Shown: positions 21,661 to 33,279 of the stretch, piece by piece
Position numbering within the stretch: the first letter of the stretch is position 1
Layout: each line of letters starts with the position of its first letter
Origin: Diphasiastrum complanatum
Lineage: Eukaryota; Streptophyta; Lycopodiopsida; Lycopodiales; Lycopodiaceae
Assembly: GCA_029204225.1 (NCBI GenBank)
Contig: CM055113.1
Span: 20,729,798-20,793,797 of the forward strand
Length of the DNA stretch: 64,000 nucleotides
Direction: 5' to 3'
Program-made: the position numbers and the translations under genes
The notes under the pieces: generated by a model
The model's input: only the letters and a program-made list of their open reading frames with translations
Told to the model about the DNA's origin: nothing
Databases searched by the model: none

Positions 21661-22859
21661 CATTTGTTTCAACTTTGTAATGTCGAATCATCATCGCTTG
21701 GACCTTTTCCAGACCTAAGAATATATTGTTGCCTTGACGATAATAAAAACATGTCGAAGGTCCTTTCTTCTTATTGGTTACTGCAAAAGAATCCTCAATA
21801 TGCTGAAACTCTCCTAATTCAGAGAGCAAAATCGAATTGCATTCTCGTTTGGTAGATTCAACAAGTTTATAAGTAGGTATTATTTGATGGCGTTTTAACC
21901 CATTTTTGTCAGAGCGTTTCATATACTTCTTCAAAGATCTATACCCCTTGCGAGTCACACCTCCTTGGTCACATGCATACACCATCTCTTTAACATTTGG
22001 ATTTGGCTTGAACTTGTCGACTAGTTTTTTTGCAATTCTCAAGCGAATTGAATCATTTGTTTCATCTTCCACAATCTTAATCAAATCTTTACCCTTCAAA
22101 AAATGTTTCATATATTTTTCGGCAATAAAATCTTTTCCATCCATCTTTTGCAAGAACTCTTTTGTGTCCCTCATACATCTTTTATTGGCACCACCACCTG
22201 GTGCCAAAGCTTCTAGTTTGTGTCTCTTAGTATTTTCATTTTTTGCTTGCTGATCCATCGAGACTCTACGCTTTCGTTGTAAGCCATATATTGTCCTCTG
22301 AAATATACTGATTGAAGATTGCAATTCTTCAATTTTTGCAACAGAACTGGCAAGCTCTATTTTCAAACCGTTTATCTCCTGTTCCAATTTCATATTTATT
22401 CCATGCAATGACTTTAAATTGTCATTCATACTCAAGATATGAATGTTTGCCGTATTTGCCAATGTCTCAGCTTGGATTCTTCGAGAATCCATTGCTTGAC
22501 AATAGCCAAGCAGATTATTTCAACCATCCCCAATGAACGTTAACAAACTATGTACATCAAAAAATTTAGGAGGAGCATTTACCAGTGGATTATGAGGGTA
22601 TAAATCATCTCTTACCCATAGGTCAATATGTTTTTTGCCTTCTAATCTCCAACAATGCATCTCATACGAATTTAAGTTAACACCCCATGCAGCTTTGGTG
22701 GTTGCATAATCCTTCTCTATCTAGCAAACCATTCAACATAACCTGGACTATTTCACCATCTTTATGCTTTCATCAGTGCATGCTAGATCATCACTTAAGG
22801 ACTTAACCCTCAAGACAAATGCATGAGCACTTTCTCCCTCTCTTTGTCTACTAGAAAAT

Positions 22860-23190
22860 ATTTGCCTCCTTAGGTCAATACCCTAGATGTGGACTTGTAT
22901 TCAAAGAGTTTCTTCAAGGCATTCCATGCCTCACTTGCACTTTGAATTTTATCAACTTCCTTGAGAAGTTCATTGGTAGCATTCATTTTAATGATATGAA
23001 GAGACCTTTTAGTCCTCTTATCAAACCTTTGTTGCTTTTGAACTGTGGCTGGTCTCTCTTCAGTTTTTGCAACTATGTCCATGAGTTCATTCAACTCAAG
23101 TAAGGATTTCATCCTCACTTTCCAGGTAGAGTAGTCTGATGAACTCAACCTATCATTAGTTTCTAACATGATCCCACCATTGGAAGCCAT
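22860..23190 (-). pseudogene. Copia gag fragment (element D)
   Basis: A minus-strand frame with an ATG at 23,190: DYSTWKVRMKSLLE, then TKRSLHIIKMN and EAWNALKKLFEYKS, the usual opening of a copia capsid protein. It continues weakly to about 22,690 and ends near RAG1-like copy 1. At 23,191-23,240 it abuts plus-strand copia sequence head to head. Confidence 0.8.
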
Positions 23191-23240
23191 GAATATAATG
23201 ATTCTTCAACAATCCAAGTATGCTCTTTCAATGGTAAAAA

Positions 23241-23740
23241 AAGTTCAATATGCTAGATTGTAAGAGTATTGGTACTCCTATGGAGCAAATTGTAAAAGAC
23301 CCTAACAAAGGTGATGAAAGATCCTTTGTGGACATCACTCTATTTAGAAGTCTTATAGGCTCCTTAATTTGGCTCACCATAACTAGGCCTAATGTAGGTT
23401 TTAATGTTCATAAGTTGAGCCAAGCTATGCAAAATCCTACTATTCATCATTGGAAAATGGCCAAAAGGGTACTTAGGTACATATCTTCAACTATGATTAT
23501 GGTTTGCTATACAAAAGTGAAGATCTTTCTATTGTTGGCTATTCTGACTCGGATTTTGCTAGTGATAAAGTAGATTGGAAATCTACAAGTGCATATGTTA
23601 TATACCTTGGAGGAAATTTAATATCTAGGCTTTCCAAAAAGCAACATACCATATTACTCTCATCTTGTGAAGCTAAATATAAGGCACTTATTACTACAAC
23701 AAAAGAAGTGCTTTGGATCAAGAGTTGCTTGTGGAACTAA
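23241..23740 (+). pseudogene. Copia RT carboxyl end and RNase H fragment
   Basis: The plus frames contain CKSIGTPME, then FRSLIGSLIWLTITRPN, HWKMAKRVLRYI and SDSDFASDKVDWKSTSAYV, then SSCEAKYKA. This is the end of copia RT and the RNase H domain, with one frameshift near 23,510. It is followed at 23,740-24,000 by what may be LTR sequence. Confidence 0.8.
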
Positions 23741-25398
23741 AGATTATCAAGGAAGATGATGTACCAGTTGAAAAATGTAAAATCGTCTATCTTGAATTTA
23801 GACTTTTGTCAAAGGATTTTGTATGTCTATGTGATGTTTCATATTGTAAATGCCAAATTTGGCCTAGAAGAAACTCGAGCTACATGGTTTCTTGAGACTA
23901 GTTGGTCATATACAACATGCATATAGAATATAGACATAGAAATGTTAATTATGGGCTTGTAGAAACTCGTGGCACATCACATGCAACGGTTGTAAGTGTT
24001 CCATAGTGACATGGAAATAAGGATAATGCACATCTAATTAGATGCATACGCTAGCAAAGAATTTCTTCATGACAATACTACCATAGAATCTGATACAAGA
24101 TCTGATGATAAATAGTTGACACTTTGTATAATACAATCAATACATTTACATTAGGTATTGCTCCTCTCTTGTTCAATGAATTTGCAAAGCAATTCTGAAC
24201 ATGTCATGATGATCTTCTACTCAACAATCATCTAATTTTCTCTTCTTGTATGAACTTGCATGCTTTTCTAAACTTGTTATATTGTGTGGACTTTGTTATA
24301 TGTCGAATCTGAACTCTACGGTAGAACCACTAAAACAATTGACAAATGTAGTTTCGTTTTTCAATGGTTCCTCCATGTTGTGTGAAATGCTGCTTGTGCT
24401 TGCTAGTGTGACTTCTCCATCCCTTGCGATGACCATACACTCAAGCTTCCATATGTATTTGCAAAAAATGTTGTATGATCTCTTAGTATGTGCTGCATTT
24501 GTCAAAATCATAATGTTAGTCTTATGTTTAGATCTAAATATATATGAAAATTTGAAAGCATTTTGAAAATTTTATATTGACCATGTAATGAGTGATGTGA
24601 TTTTCTCCCCATGCTTTTGATATTGCATTAACAAACTCGACACAAGTCCTTTGGACAGCTTTCTTATCAATATCTAAGTATTTTTCTTTTCTTAAAATAG
24701 CAATCATACTATCAAGTTTTTTCCATACATCAACTTTTAGTACTTTGGTTTTGCCGTCTTTCTCGAAGTCTTGAGTGGCAGCAATAATATATGTCCAGAC
24801 TGAGTGTTGAATATTAGAAGCCTTACCAATATGATTTGATAGAAAACGACGTGCTTTTGCTCCTCCTATGCTTGGCTTAGTTGGCATGTTCCCATTCTTT
24901 CTTGAAAGCTTTTCATCTTTTTGAATTTTGACATGTCCTTTATGGAGTCCTGCTTTTGATAAAACATCTTCTAATCGAGAGATAGCTTCCTTTGCTAATG
25001 ATGCTGGCTTAGTATTCCAAGCAGAAACTATATGAAGATAAATGATCTTTTCTATTAATCTAACTTCTGCATGAAGAGTGCAAACATGCACATTTTTTAA
25101 GGGGATAGGCAGCACATGCTTCCAGTTTGGATCTGCATATTCTCTAGTAATTCTTGTACTCCTAGTTACATCTTTTGCCATTTTCATGCAATACAAACAA
25201 GGGTGTTTTGATGTAGCACTGTGAGAGACATTATACATACATTTCAATGTTTTCAAATCACCTACTAAGTGCCATTCAACATTGAAGTCTCCAACTCTTG
25301 GAACATTGAGAAATCCTCCATCCATATGGTCCTTGATGATCCTAGGATAAGATATCCTTGAGAATATCCATTAATATATCATGATCCTCTTTCAGCAC

Positions 25399-25479
25399 CT
25401 GTCCAAAGAATTAATCATACTTAGTTTACAATGTATTAATACTATTCAATGAATGTAATGTAATAATGAGGCTAGTTAC
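25399..25479 (-). other. 81-bp intron in RAG1-like copy 2
   Basis: The donor reads TTTCAG|GTAACT and the acceptor TTTGGACAG|GTGCTG. It joins AAFQ to VLKEDHDIL; copy 1 reads AAFEVSKESHDIL without any interruption, so the intron is present in one paralogue only. Confidence 0.75.
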
Positions 25480-26149
25480 CTGAAACGCTGCCAACCACCA
25501 TATATCATTTTCTGACTGGACACTGAATTTAAAATCTTCTTGATTCTCTATGTGGGATAGAGCACCATTCATGAAAGTTATACTAACCCTTTCCATCTTC
25601 TACCCTTTCACAATTTCTGACTCATCTAACTTAAGTACTATGATTATTTTGCCATTCACCTTTTCATAGGTTATATCATAGAATGTGACGATGTATTTCA
25701 GCAAGTAATTTAGATCAACAAATAAATTGTTTGATGAATTATAGGATATCGATCTTCCATCAGTTTCATACACCTCCTCAATATGAAATGGAGTTTCAGT
25801 GATCTTACGCATACCTATGTTTAATGTATCTCTCTCTTTCTTCAAGTGGTATGTCTTAGGGATTGGGACTTTTCTAATTTGAACTTGCTTAAAAGCTTCT
25901 CTAATTAGTTTAAATATTGTTGCATATGCTTCCCTACTAATACCTGCAAAATCACAAGCACCCTGAACTATAGTCTTATCTAAAATATTTTGAATGTCCA
26001 CCATCAAAGACTCTGTTATTTTACACTTTATATTTGAAATCCTATTGTTCATCATGATATGCTTAGTGGATTTGCAAGTCAATATTGTGCCCAATGACAT
26101 TCCTAGTGAAGCACTGTCTTTAATATTTCGAGGAACTACTAATGCAGAT

Positions 26150-26243
26150 CTGCAAAAAAAACAGATAGTTAACAGAATATCACCATAGCTGAAATTAAAT
26201 TCAAATGTCATTGAAAAACTTACAAAATTTAGAATATGCTTAC
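26150..26243 (-). other. 94-bp intron in RAG1-like copy 2
   Basis: The donor reads TTCAA|GTAAGC and the acceptor TTTTTTTGCAG|ATCTGC on the minus strand, joining the basic amino region to the ALVVPRNI segment. Confidence 0.7.
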
Positions 26244-26869
26244 TTGAATGCACGGATCCTTCTATTTCGATAACCTCCTTTTGAAAGCGTTTGAATATCC
26301 TTGCAACTTTGTCGCTTTCGCTTCTTACTTTCAGCCTTCTTCTTTACCAAATCCACATCCTTCAGTAATTGTAAGTTTTCAATACAAATAGACTGTAAGA
26401 CTGAATGCATCTACTCTAGTTTTGATTTGATATTAATTGCTATCTTCTGTAATGATTCGTTATTTTTTTTAAGTTGTTCATTTTCTTCTAACGTCTTTTG
26501 GAGATGACAATCTCTATTATGACAATAAGAGGATATCCAAATTAACTCACCTTCTAAAAAGTGAATTTTATTTATATAAAGATGTTTTCCATGGTTCAAT
26601 CTTTCACAATATCCTAGTAATCCACTATGCCCATTGCATATCCATGTAACTAAATGAGTTATTGAAGAGAATGTGGGATGTGTCAAAGTGCTTGGATCTT
26701 GTGGATATAATGTTCCATCTGTCCACAAATCCACGTTTTTTTTTTCCTTCTGCCTTGTAACGAGAACAATCTTTAGCAGATATTTGAACTCCTTTGCCTC
26801 CTCTTCTCTGCAAAGGTGCCAAATCAACAGGGATATCCACATGTAGATGATATAATGTCATCATAAAAA

Positions 26870-27700
26870 TAATAATAGAGTAATCAGTTGCATCAAAGTA
26901 CTATGACCAGATTCTATGAAGCAAAACAAAATACTCATCTTTGATTATATTATATACTATGTACGATCAATCCAATTTCCATGCTTGTATGCTTGATTCA
27001 AATTTGGAAATGCCGCTCATTTTTTCATTCCAATAGGTAGTTGGCGCTCATATTTCCATTATCGTGGAAGGAATGCATATGTAAACATTTTGCAATTTTT
27101 CCTAATTCGAATTTGGGGATGGCAGTCATATTCTAGATCTAGTGAAAATATTGCCCTTTTCGTAACCAATGGACAGAATATTTTTGAATTTAGTCAAGTT
27201 ATACTGCAAACTGTTAACAGTTCTTAACTGTGACTATAGAAACTGTGGTTAGATCATTGGGAGTTGGGGAGGCCTTGGGAGTGGTGTGGGCAAGCAAATA
27301 AACAATATTGTTTTATTTATTTTGATATTTTTGTATATCCTACATGGCATTCCTTAAAGGGTCTTTTTGATATTGAGAACTCCTCTAATGGAAGGTGACA
27401 TTCCCCTCCTTGAAAAAATGTAGACATCCATGTAACAGTTTTGACATCACACAATAAAATATTCACATTAAAGTATGAGTATATTGAGCACACATAATAG
27501 TGGACACTTCATTAATAAATGGTAAACTACCTTTTCGCTTGCAATAATACCAATCTAGAGGTTGCTAGCACTCCAAGGAAAAAAAATGGCCAAATATCAT
27601 GCAAAATTTTAAAGGCAATGCAAACAAACATAAAAGGTGCAGAAATACCTCCACACCATCCTCAATCCTACCAAATGGTTCCACGCCACATAGCACCACT
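26870..27700. other. AT-rich spacer, no gene seen
   Basis: No convincing frame. The right part (27,420-27,700) may be the LTR of the copia fragment that follows, but no paired LTR was found. Confidence 0.4.
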
Positions 27701-27728
27701 CTTCATCGAACATCAAATCCATGTCTCC

Positions 27729-28360
27729 TCACACTCCCTCTTCAACTAGTTTTAGCATAGATTTAGATAGTACACCAAGAGATGTTCTATGCTTCATAAG
27801 CAAGTCCTTTCCCAATGCTTTGGTGAAGATATCAACCACACACTCCCTTGATGAGACATGTTGAAGCTCCACCTCTTTTGCCATGACTTGTTCTCTCACA
27901 AAATGATAAGCCACTTCAATATGCTTGCTCTTGGCACTCTGAAAAATCCAGGAAGTGAAAATCCATTACCACCCTTTTGATCCAAAGCATCTCCTTTGTG
28001 CATGAAGTCAAGGCTTTGTACTCGACCTCACTAGAAGATAATGAGATTGTTGTTTGTTTTTTTGACATCCATGAGATAGCTCCATCACTTATGAAAATAG
28101 CATGAGCACTTATGGATTTTTATGAATTTGATCTCCAGCAAAGTCGAAATCTAAAATTCCATATAGGTTAGGCGATGATCCTCTATAAACAATGCCAAAA
28201 TATCTAGAACTTGAGATGTATCTCAATACTCTCTTGCCTAGCTTCCAATGCTCCACACTAGGATCATGCACAAATTGACTTAATCTATCAACACAATAGG
28301 TAAAATAAGGTCTTGTGATGGTTAGATATATGAGTGAACCAACTAGCTTCCTCACCTCTA
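27729..28360 (-). pseudogene. Copia RT carboxyl end and RNase H fragment (element C)
   Basis: On the minus strand 28,355-28,110 reads RKLVGSLIYLTITRPY, then HWKLGKRVLRYI. Further on, 27,914-27,729 has AYHFVREQV and VDIFTKALGKDLL, the RNase H end. Frameshifts and stops separate the two blocks. Confidence 0.8.
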
Positions 28361-28399
28361 GGAGTTGTCTTAAACTCCAAAATTTTTGCTTTCCAATAA

Positions 28400-30253
28400 T
28401 ATTTGTATGTCATTTTTGCTCTTTTCTTTTGTCGGAAATTATCCTTTCATGATGGATGTAGCAACACCTATGAATTCTTCGTATATTTTGTTGTCTTCCA
28501 CTTATCAACTTCATATTTCTCATTGTGAAAAATCACAGACTCAATTGCAGATCTTGGTCTCTTTGCCATTATTAATTCCAAAGCTTGGGCACCAAAATCT
28601 CTTAAGTATGATACTCAATTTATTTTTTCGTATCACCATTAACCTCGTGAAAAAATCACAATAACAACATCAGGCTACTGTGCATATTGTAATTTTGTAA
28701 CTGTAACTAGTCTAGTTAGCAAATTTTACTATACTAACCAATGCAGTTAAACAAATTTAACCTAAGGTATTGTCGTCAAGGCAGATTAGCACATATTGGG
28801 CAAGAAGAACCAACCAATAAGATACATCCATAATGTCCGGCGACAATTTCAAAGTTTGCTAGAATATATTTTTATTTTCCGATTTATTTGACCTACGTTA
28901 CATAGATTTGAAATGTGTGCACTTTGATTGGGCCAAGTGATGGTCGAAACTAAAGTAAAAAAATAAAGATATCTTTACAAAGGGTCATTTTTTATTTTGA
29001 AATTTCTCTAATGGATTGGATAAGTTTTCGACTCGTTCTTTTCAATTTCTAAATCTGTCAACTTAAGGGATATTAGGACGAGATCTAAAATCTTTTCTAG
29101 TGACTGAAAAGATTAAAAAAAAAGAGAGAAAGAAGATATACGTTGAAATTCTTACTATGAAGTTGGTGTGAAAGATTTCAACTAGTTTAGTCAAAATTGT
29201 TACATTTGTTTATATGGCATTTGAGGCCAATTTCATATTAGACTTAGAGTTTGACTTTTCAAAGTTATATTAGTCTAAAATCATTTGAATAAGCACTTTT
29301 GGAAAGTGTGAAAAATTGTAGAACACAAGTTTTGGAGGGATTCAATTTGAGTAGTAGAAATAACAGTAGGGTTTTTTACTATGGAGGGAAACCAAAGTTT
29401 GAACTTAGGTTTGGACCTGTTCTAAAAGGTTGTAACTCATGGGAAGAGAAGACATTCTCTCTCTCTTATCTCATTCATGCTTATACATGGTTCTCTTGGG
29501 TTCTACTATCCATTGGTGCACTATACTTGTGATATCTTGCAATTTTATGTGTAGAATGCTTATTAAATGTTATTTTTAGATCCACACATGTAAAATACAA
29601 TAGCTTACTATTTGTGTATGGGTAGAAACTTCTATTTATATTTTGATTGAAGTTTGATGAATATCTATTAGCGTTTGCATCTCATTCATAGAGTAGATGC
29701 GGATTTTTCTACATTGGCAAGGTTGGTGATTTGCTTGTCTATCTAACCCATGATCAAGGGAACATTTTGGACCTTAATGATCTGAAATTCTTCACATGGT
29801 ATCAGGTCTATTGTGTTTTTGGTTATGAAGGAAGCAATCACATCTATCAATTATTTGGAGAAGATATCAATGATAAGGCATGCGAGATTGGATTCTACAC
29901 CAAAATCGAGTTTCTTGCATATGTAAATTGGATCTTTTGTAGATCAAAACTCTGTTATTTAGGTTTATATTAATTATCAATTCCAATTTCTCACATTACT
30001 TGTTGGATTTGGCCAATTTTTAGAGCATTGGAAAAGCCTAAGTGGTGGCTACAAGATTGCATATCAAGTTATTAGCAATTGCATGTAGATTTTGAAATAG
30101 TCAATTTTTTGTGATTTTTTGGTGATGAGTACTATTAAGTTCAAAGCTTTTTGTAATGAGCATGAAAATTAGAACTGATCTGATTTATATTTTGTAAAAT
30201 CAAATGTAATTATTGTAATTATTGTACAGTTAGTCAGATTTAATATATTCAGT
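28400..30253. other. Long AT-rich spacer with one primer-binding-like site
   Basis: No gene recognised. At about 29,798 CACATGGTATCAGG resembles an LTR end followed by a primer-binding site and may mark an old LTR element, but neither the opposite LTR edge nor coding sequence was found. Confidence 0.4.
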
Positions 30254-30631
30254 TGTGTTCGGAATGTGACCCGCTATGGACATATCGGTCGGACACTGAT
30301 CCCATAGTTGGCTACTTGGGTTAGCCGAGTAGCCACATGTAGAGAAATTAGCTTGTACTTTGTATTGTTTATGACGCTTGTTATACTCAGGGGCATGTCT
30401 TGAGTTTGTCAGTCTTTTAGCCCATGTTGGGCCTATTAGTTAGATAGGTGCCTATTTCAGTGTGTTGACACTTGTCAAGCCCATGCATGCTGGGGATTTT
30501 ACTATATGTACAGATTTCTCTTTGTAATCAATAACTTGCGTTGTACCATCTTTGAGAGCTTGAGAAGAGTGGCTATGGTGATTGATTGATGTGATCTGCA
30601 TATTGCACTAGATTCTAATTGAATTTTAACA
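30254..30631 (+). mobile_element. Isolated LTR (about 378 bp)
   Basis: It begins TGTGTTCGGAATG and ends TTTTAACA. It is followed directly by TGGTATCAGAGT, a primer-binding site for initiator Met-tRNA with one difference from those elsewhere in the window. No second copy was seen here. Confidence 0.6.
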
Positions 30632-32793
30632 TGGTATCAGAGTGGCAAGGTGTTGCAGGTATGCACGAGCCGGTGAAGCCAACCTCAGCATCTTTCACTA
30701 GGAAAAATGGCACTCTGAGCATCTTAGGAGAGAGGACTTTATACGGGGTATCGGCAGTCCGGATGGCAGGAGACAACAAAGTCCCTTCGATCAGAGCTTC
30801 GAGGAAGTGATTAGAACGACTGTCCCAAGGAAAATTCATAGAAAAATTTGGATAAACTTGTAGTTTCGTGGCTTTTGGAAAATCATCGGTAATGGCCTCA
30901 TGATTCGCTATTTGGAAAGTCGTTTGGTGCAACGAGCCTACAAGGGATTTGCAAAAAGTAGTGACAGAGACCCATAGCAATTTACAAGGTCAGATTGGGT
31001 GGAAATCTAAGAGAATTGTGAAATTTTTAGATTCTATGAGCTATTGAAGGCTTTCTTAGAAAAGCGGATTGTTAGCGGAGAATTTGATACCAATCAATGA
31101 ACTATAAATTGGATCAGAAAGGCAGAGGTAGCACGACCTCTGTGGAGTTGTGAATACAAGAGAAACCACATGGAATTGTGGTGTAAAAAGCCCAAAGATT
31201 CTCTCTCTCTCTCTTTCTCTCTCTATGGACTGGGGTTTGCAGGTGGAAAACTTTTGATCTCCCACTATAGGTAGCCATTTATGAAGCTGTAAAACCTTAC
31301 AATAGGGCATTTTTGTGGGGCAAACCAATAGCTAGAAGGCCATGGACTTTTGTGAGCAGTAGATCAAGGCTGCCGTGGGGAGGGTCTACCATATCTATGG
31401 CTTGGAGAAGGAGAGATGGCTAAGGAGAAGGGCGCGACCCTCGCGTGCGCCAAGTAGAGGTCAAGCCATAGTGCACGTAGGGCCTTAGCCCCTACAAGGC
31501 ATGGATTCGGTGTGCAAAGAGGATGACAGCCGCACGATTGGACTCTAGATGGATCAACGGTGAAAAGAACATTTGATGAGGATCGTTGGATGAAGGACGG
31601 CCGTTGAGATAAGGTTGAAAATGGACCCTGAAGAAATGAGAGGTAAAAAGGACCTTCTTTTCTTTACAAATTTTTAAGTTACAACAAATGTGGTATGGGG
31701 ATGAATGATAGCGAAATTGTGTGGAGAAAGCTAGTGTTGGCGACGAAAGTGCAGTTTGGTGGCATGACTACTCATCATTGGTGACAATTATGAGAGGGCA
31801 AGCAATCACAAGTGAGAGGTAGGCATGGTATGCCGATTATGGGCAAAAAATCATCGTGATCAGGTTCAACTCTTGGAGTTAGAACCGACCAACGTCACGT
31901 GGCGATTTGGAAGAACACTTTCACAGGCATGATCGGCAGTGGCATTATCGAGTCAAGTGATAGCTGCAGTGACACACACATCTGCGACCTAGAAATTTCT
32001 CGTTTGGAAGGAAATGTGGGCTAGCTTGGAGCTACACACATCTTGACGGGCACGGGTGATTGAAGTGAAAGGTGGTGCCAGTTGGAAGCCATTGGGTAGA
32101 AAAGTGAACTTGCATTGGATGAACTGTGTGTGGGACATGCAGGAGATGAAGAAGGGATTAATGATCACACTTTGGAGACTCTTGGCGAGTGATGAGTGTC
32201 ATGTTTTGCAGGTTTTGCAATTGGTAATTCATATCAGATCAAGTCAAATTAGTTGTGGAGTAGTGTATCAGGTTTATCTTCAGGGAGATACACTTCAAAG
32301 GCCTATTTTGGATAAGTCAAGTTAATTTGATGTATCAGTGTTGCATCAGAGATGTAGAGGCAGGTGATGCTTCGGTGATCGGCTTGGATAGCAGGATGGT
32401 GACCATGATGGAAGACATTAGGTGAGCATAGTATGTGGATGATGAGTCCATTATGGTGGCACTCAGGGAGATGCTACAGTTGCCTAGGTATGATACATTA
32501 TTGTATGCATATTGGATGTTCTTTAGCTGGTGCATCATGGTTGGTGACCTAGGGATAGGTCATGTTAGGCAACATGGAGTGTACTTGGAGGTGGTACATA
32601 TCTAGAGGGCATGGAGTGCATTTTGTGGTGATGTGAATATAGCCTGCCAATGGTTGTGAGCCAACAAGGATGGAGATGATTACTCAAGGAATAGTTGTTG
32701 ATACTTTGGTGAGTATATAGGTGAGCTGCATGGTTATATGCAAAATGGTCTCCAGGTTGGTGTCACATGTTGTTTTTTATCCATCATTCTTTG
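30632..32793 (+). mobile_element. Non-coding internal region behind the isolated LTR
   Basis: About 2.1 kb follows the primer-binding site without any recognisable gag or pol frame on either strand. A minus-strand open frame at 30,615-30,980 covers the primer-binding site itself and is probably chance. The region ends where an F2-like LTR starts. It could be a long leader interrupted by the F2-like insertion, or a non-autonomous element. Confidence 0.45.
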
Positions 32794-33270
32794 TGTTATG
32801 TCCATGTCATGTATAAGAAAATCGGAATAATTCTTGATGTGGCTAGCCGCTCACTCCAGTTCTATGTGGTTATTAGTTATGCGACGTCATTTCGGACGTG
32901 GTCATTACAAGTAATTAATTACTATATGAAGGCCCAGACCTATAATTGGACATAGGAGCACTTGCATGGTGTTTTGACTGCTATAATGCAAGAATAGGAG
33001 ATCAATAGCTTAATATAGGCTGCACGAAGATCCTAAGAAGAATATTCTTTTCTCTTGGAGAGAATACATACCATGGAAACTTGCACATTTTCCTATTGGA
33101 ATTTTATATTCTTGAGCCAGTTTTTCTCTCCTCTCTTGTATTCATTCACTGTGGCTTGGGGGTGAATTGGTTAGGGTATTGACTAGCCTCTTCATGTTGG
33201 TTGGGTGGTTTATGCTCTGTAGGTGTCCTTTTGGTGTGCATGTGACAGGATTCTTGAAGATCTTCACTTG
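32794..33270 (+). mobile_element. Diverged F2-type LTR
   Basis: It starts TGTTATGTCCATG as at 8,744. Downstream it shares the ATTAGTTATGC(G/C)ACGTCAT block and the AGGCCCAGAC block with the F2 LTR. The 3' end and the primer-binding site are eroded (CATTATAAAAAA where CATTGGTATCAG would be expected). Confidence 0.65.
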
Positions 33271-33279
33271 GCGATCATT

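Larger units (their letters stand above)
20257..22700 (-). pseudogene. RAG1-core-like transposase/recombinase, copy 1 (three exons, broken)
   Basis: The amino region (about 22,700-21,661) has an EGKKHIDLWVRDDLYP block, a TGA, LLGYC, a coiled-coil-like stretch and a basic segment. It splices through an 87-bp intron (21,574-21,660, GT...AG) to an exon carrying KLDETEI (D at 21,536-21,538). WHLAADLKTL follows (D at 21,251-21,253), with cysteines of CIYC 20 and 23 residues later. After a frameshift near 20,935 comes GETHITHYM, then a 90-bp intron (20,467-20,556), then AHGPWFMKTYGSLAIWN and QGMEKSH (E at 20,401-20,403). In vertebrate RAG1 the matching catalytic residues are D600, D708 and E962, with zinc ligands C727, C730, H937 and H942. 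The H942-to-E962 step is 20 residues in both, and D708-to-C727 is 19 against 20 here. The role would be an RNase-H-fold DNA transposase. The stop and the frameshift indicate loss of function. Confidence 0.72.
24290..26864 (-). pseudogene. RAG1-core-like transposase/recombinase, copy 2 (broken)
   Basis: A paralogue of copy 1 on the same strand. The amino part (26,864-26,244) has an EGKKK/NVDLWTDGTLYP block, frameshifted in an A-run near 26,735, then LLGYC, a coiled-coil-like stretch ending in a stop, and a KKKAESKKRKR basic run. A 94-bp intron (26,150-26,243) leads to an exon with ISREAYA and KIIIVLKLDESEI. A TAG stands where copy 1 has arginine. After IWWLAAFQ comes an 81-bp intron (25,399-25,479) and a frameshift. 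Then follow WHLVGDLKTL (D at 25,257-25,259) with cysteines of CLYC 20 and 23 residues later, and 200 residues on, HITHYM. The last exon keeps TYGSLSVWSSQGMEKSH (E at 24,415-24,417), then a TAG. RAG1 has 207 residues from C730 to H937. Function is lost. Confidence 0.72.

Noticed and set aside
28386..28664. Plus-strand 92-codon frame
   Set aside because: No family resemblance, an AT-rich setting, and it partly lies opposite the copia fragment.
30615..30980. 121-codon minus-strand frame
   Set aside because: It covers the primer-binding site and LTR edge on the wrong strand and resembles no family.
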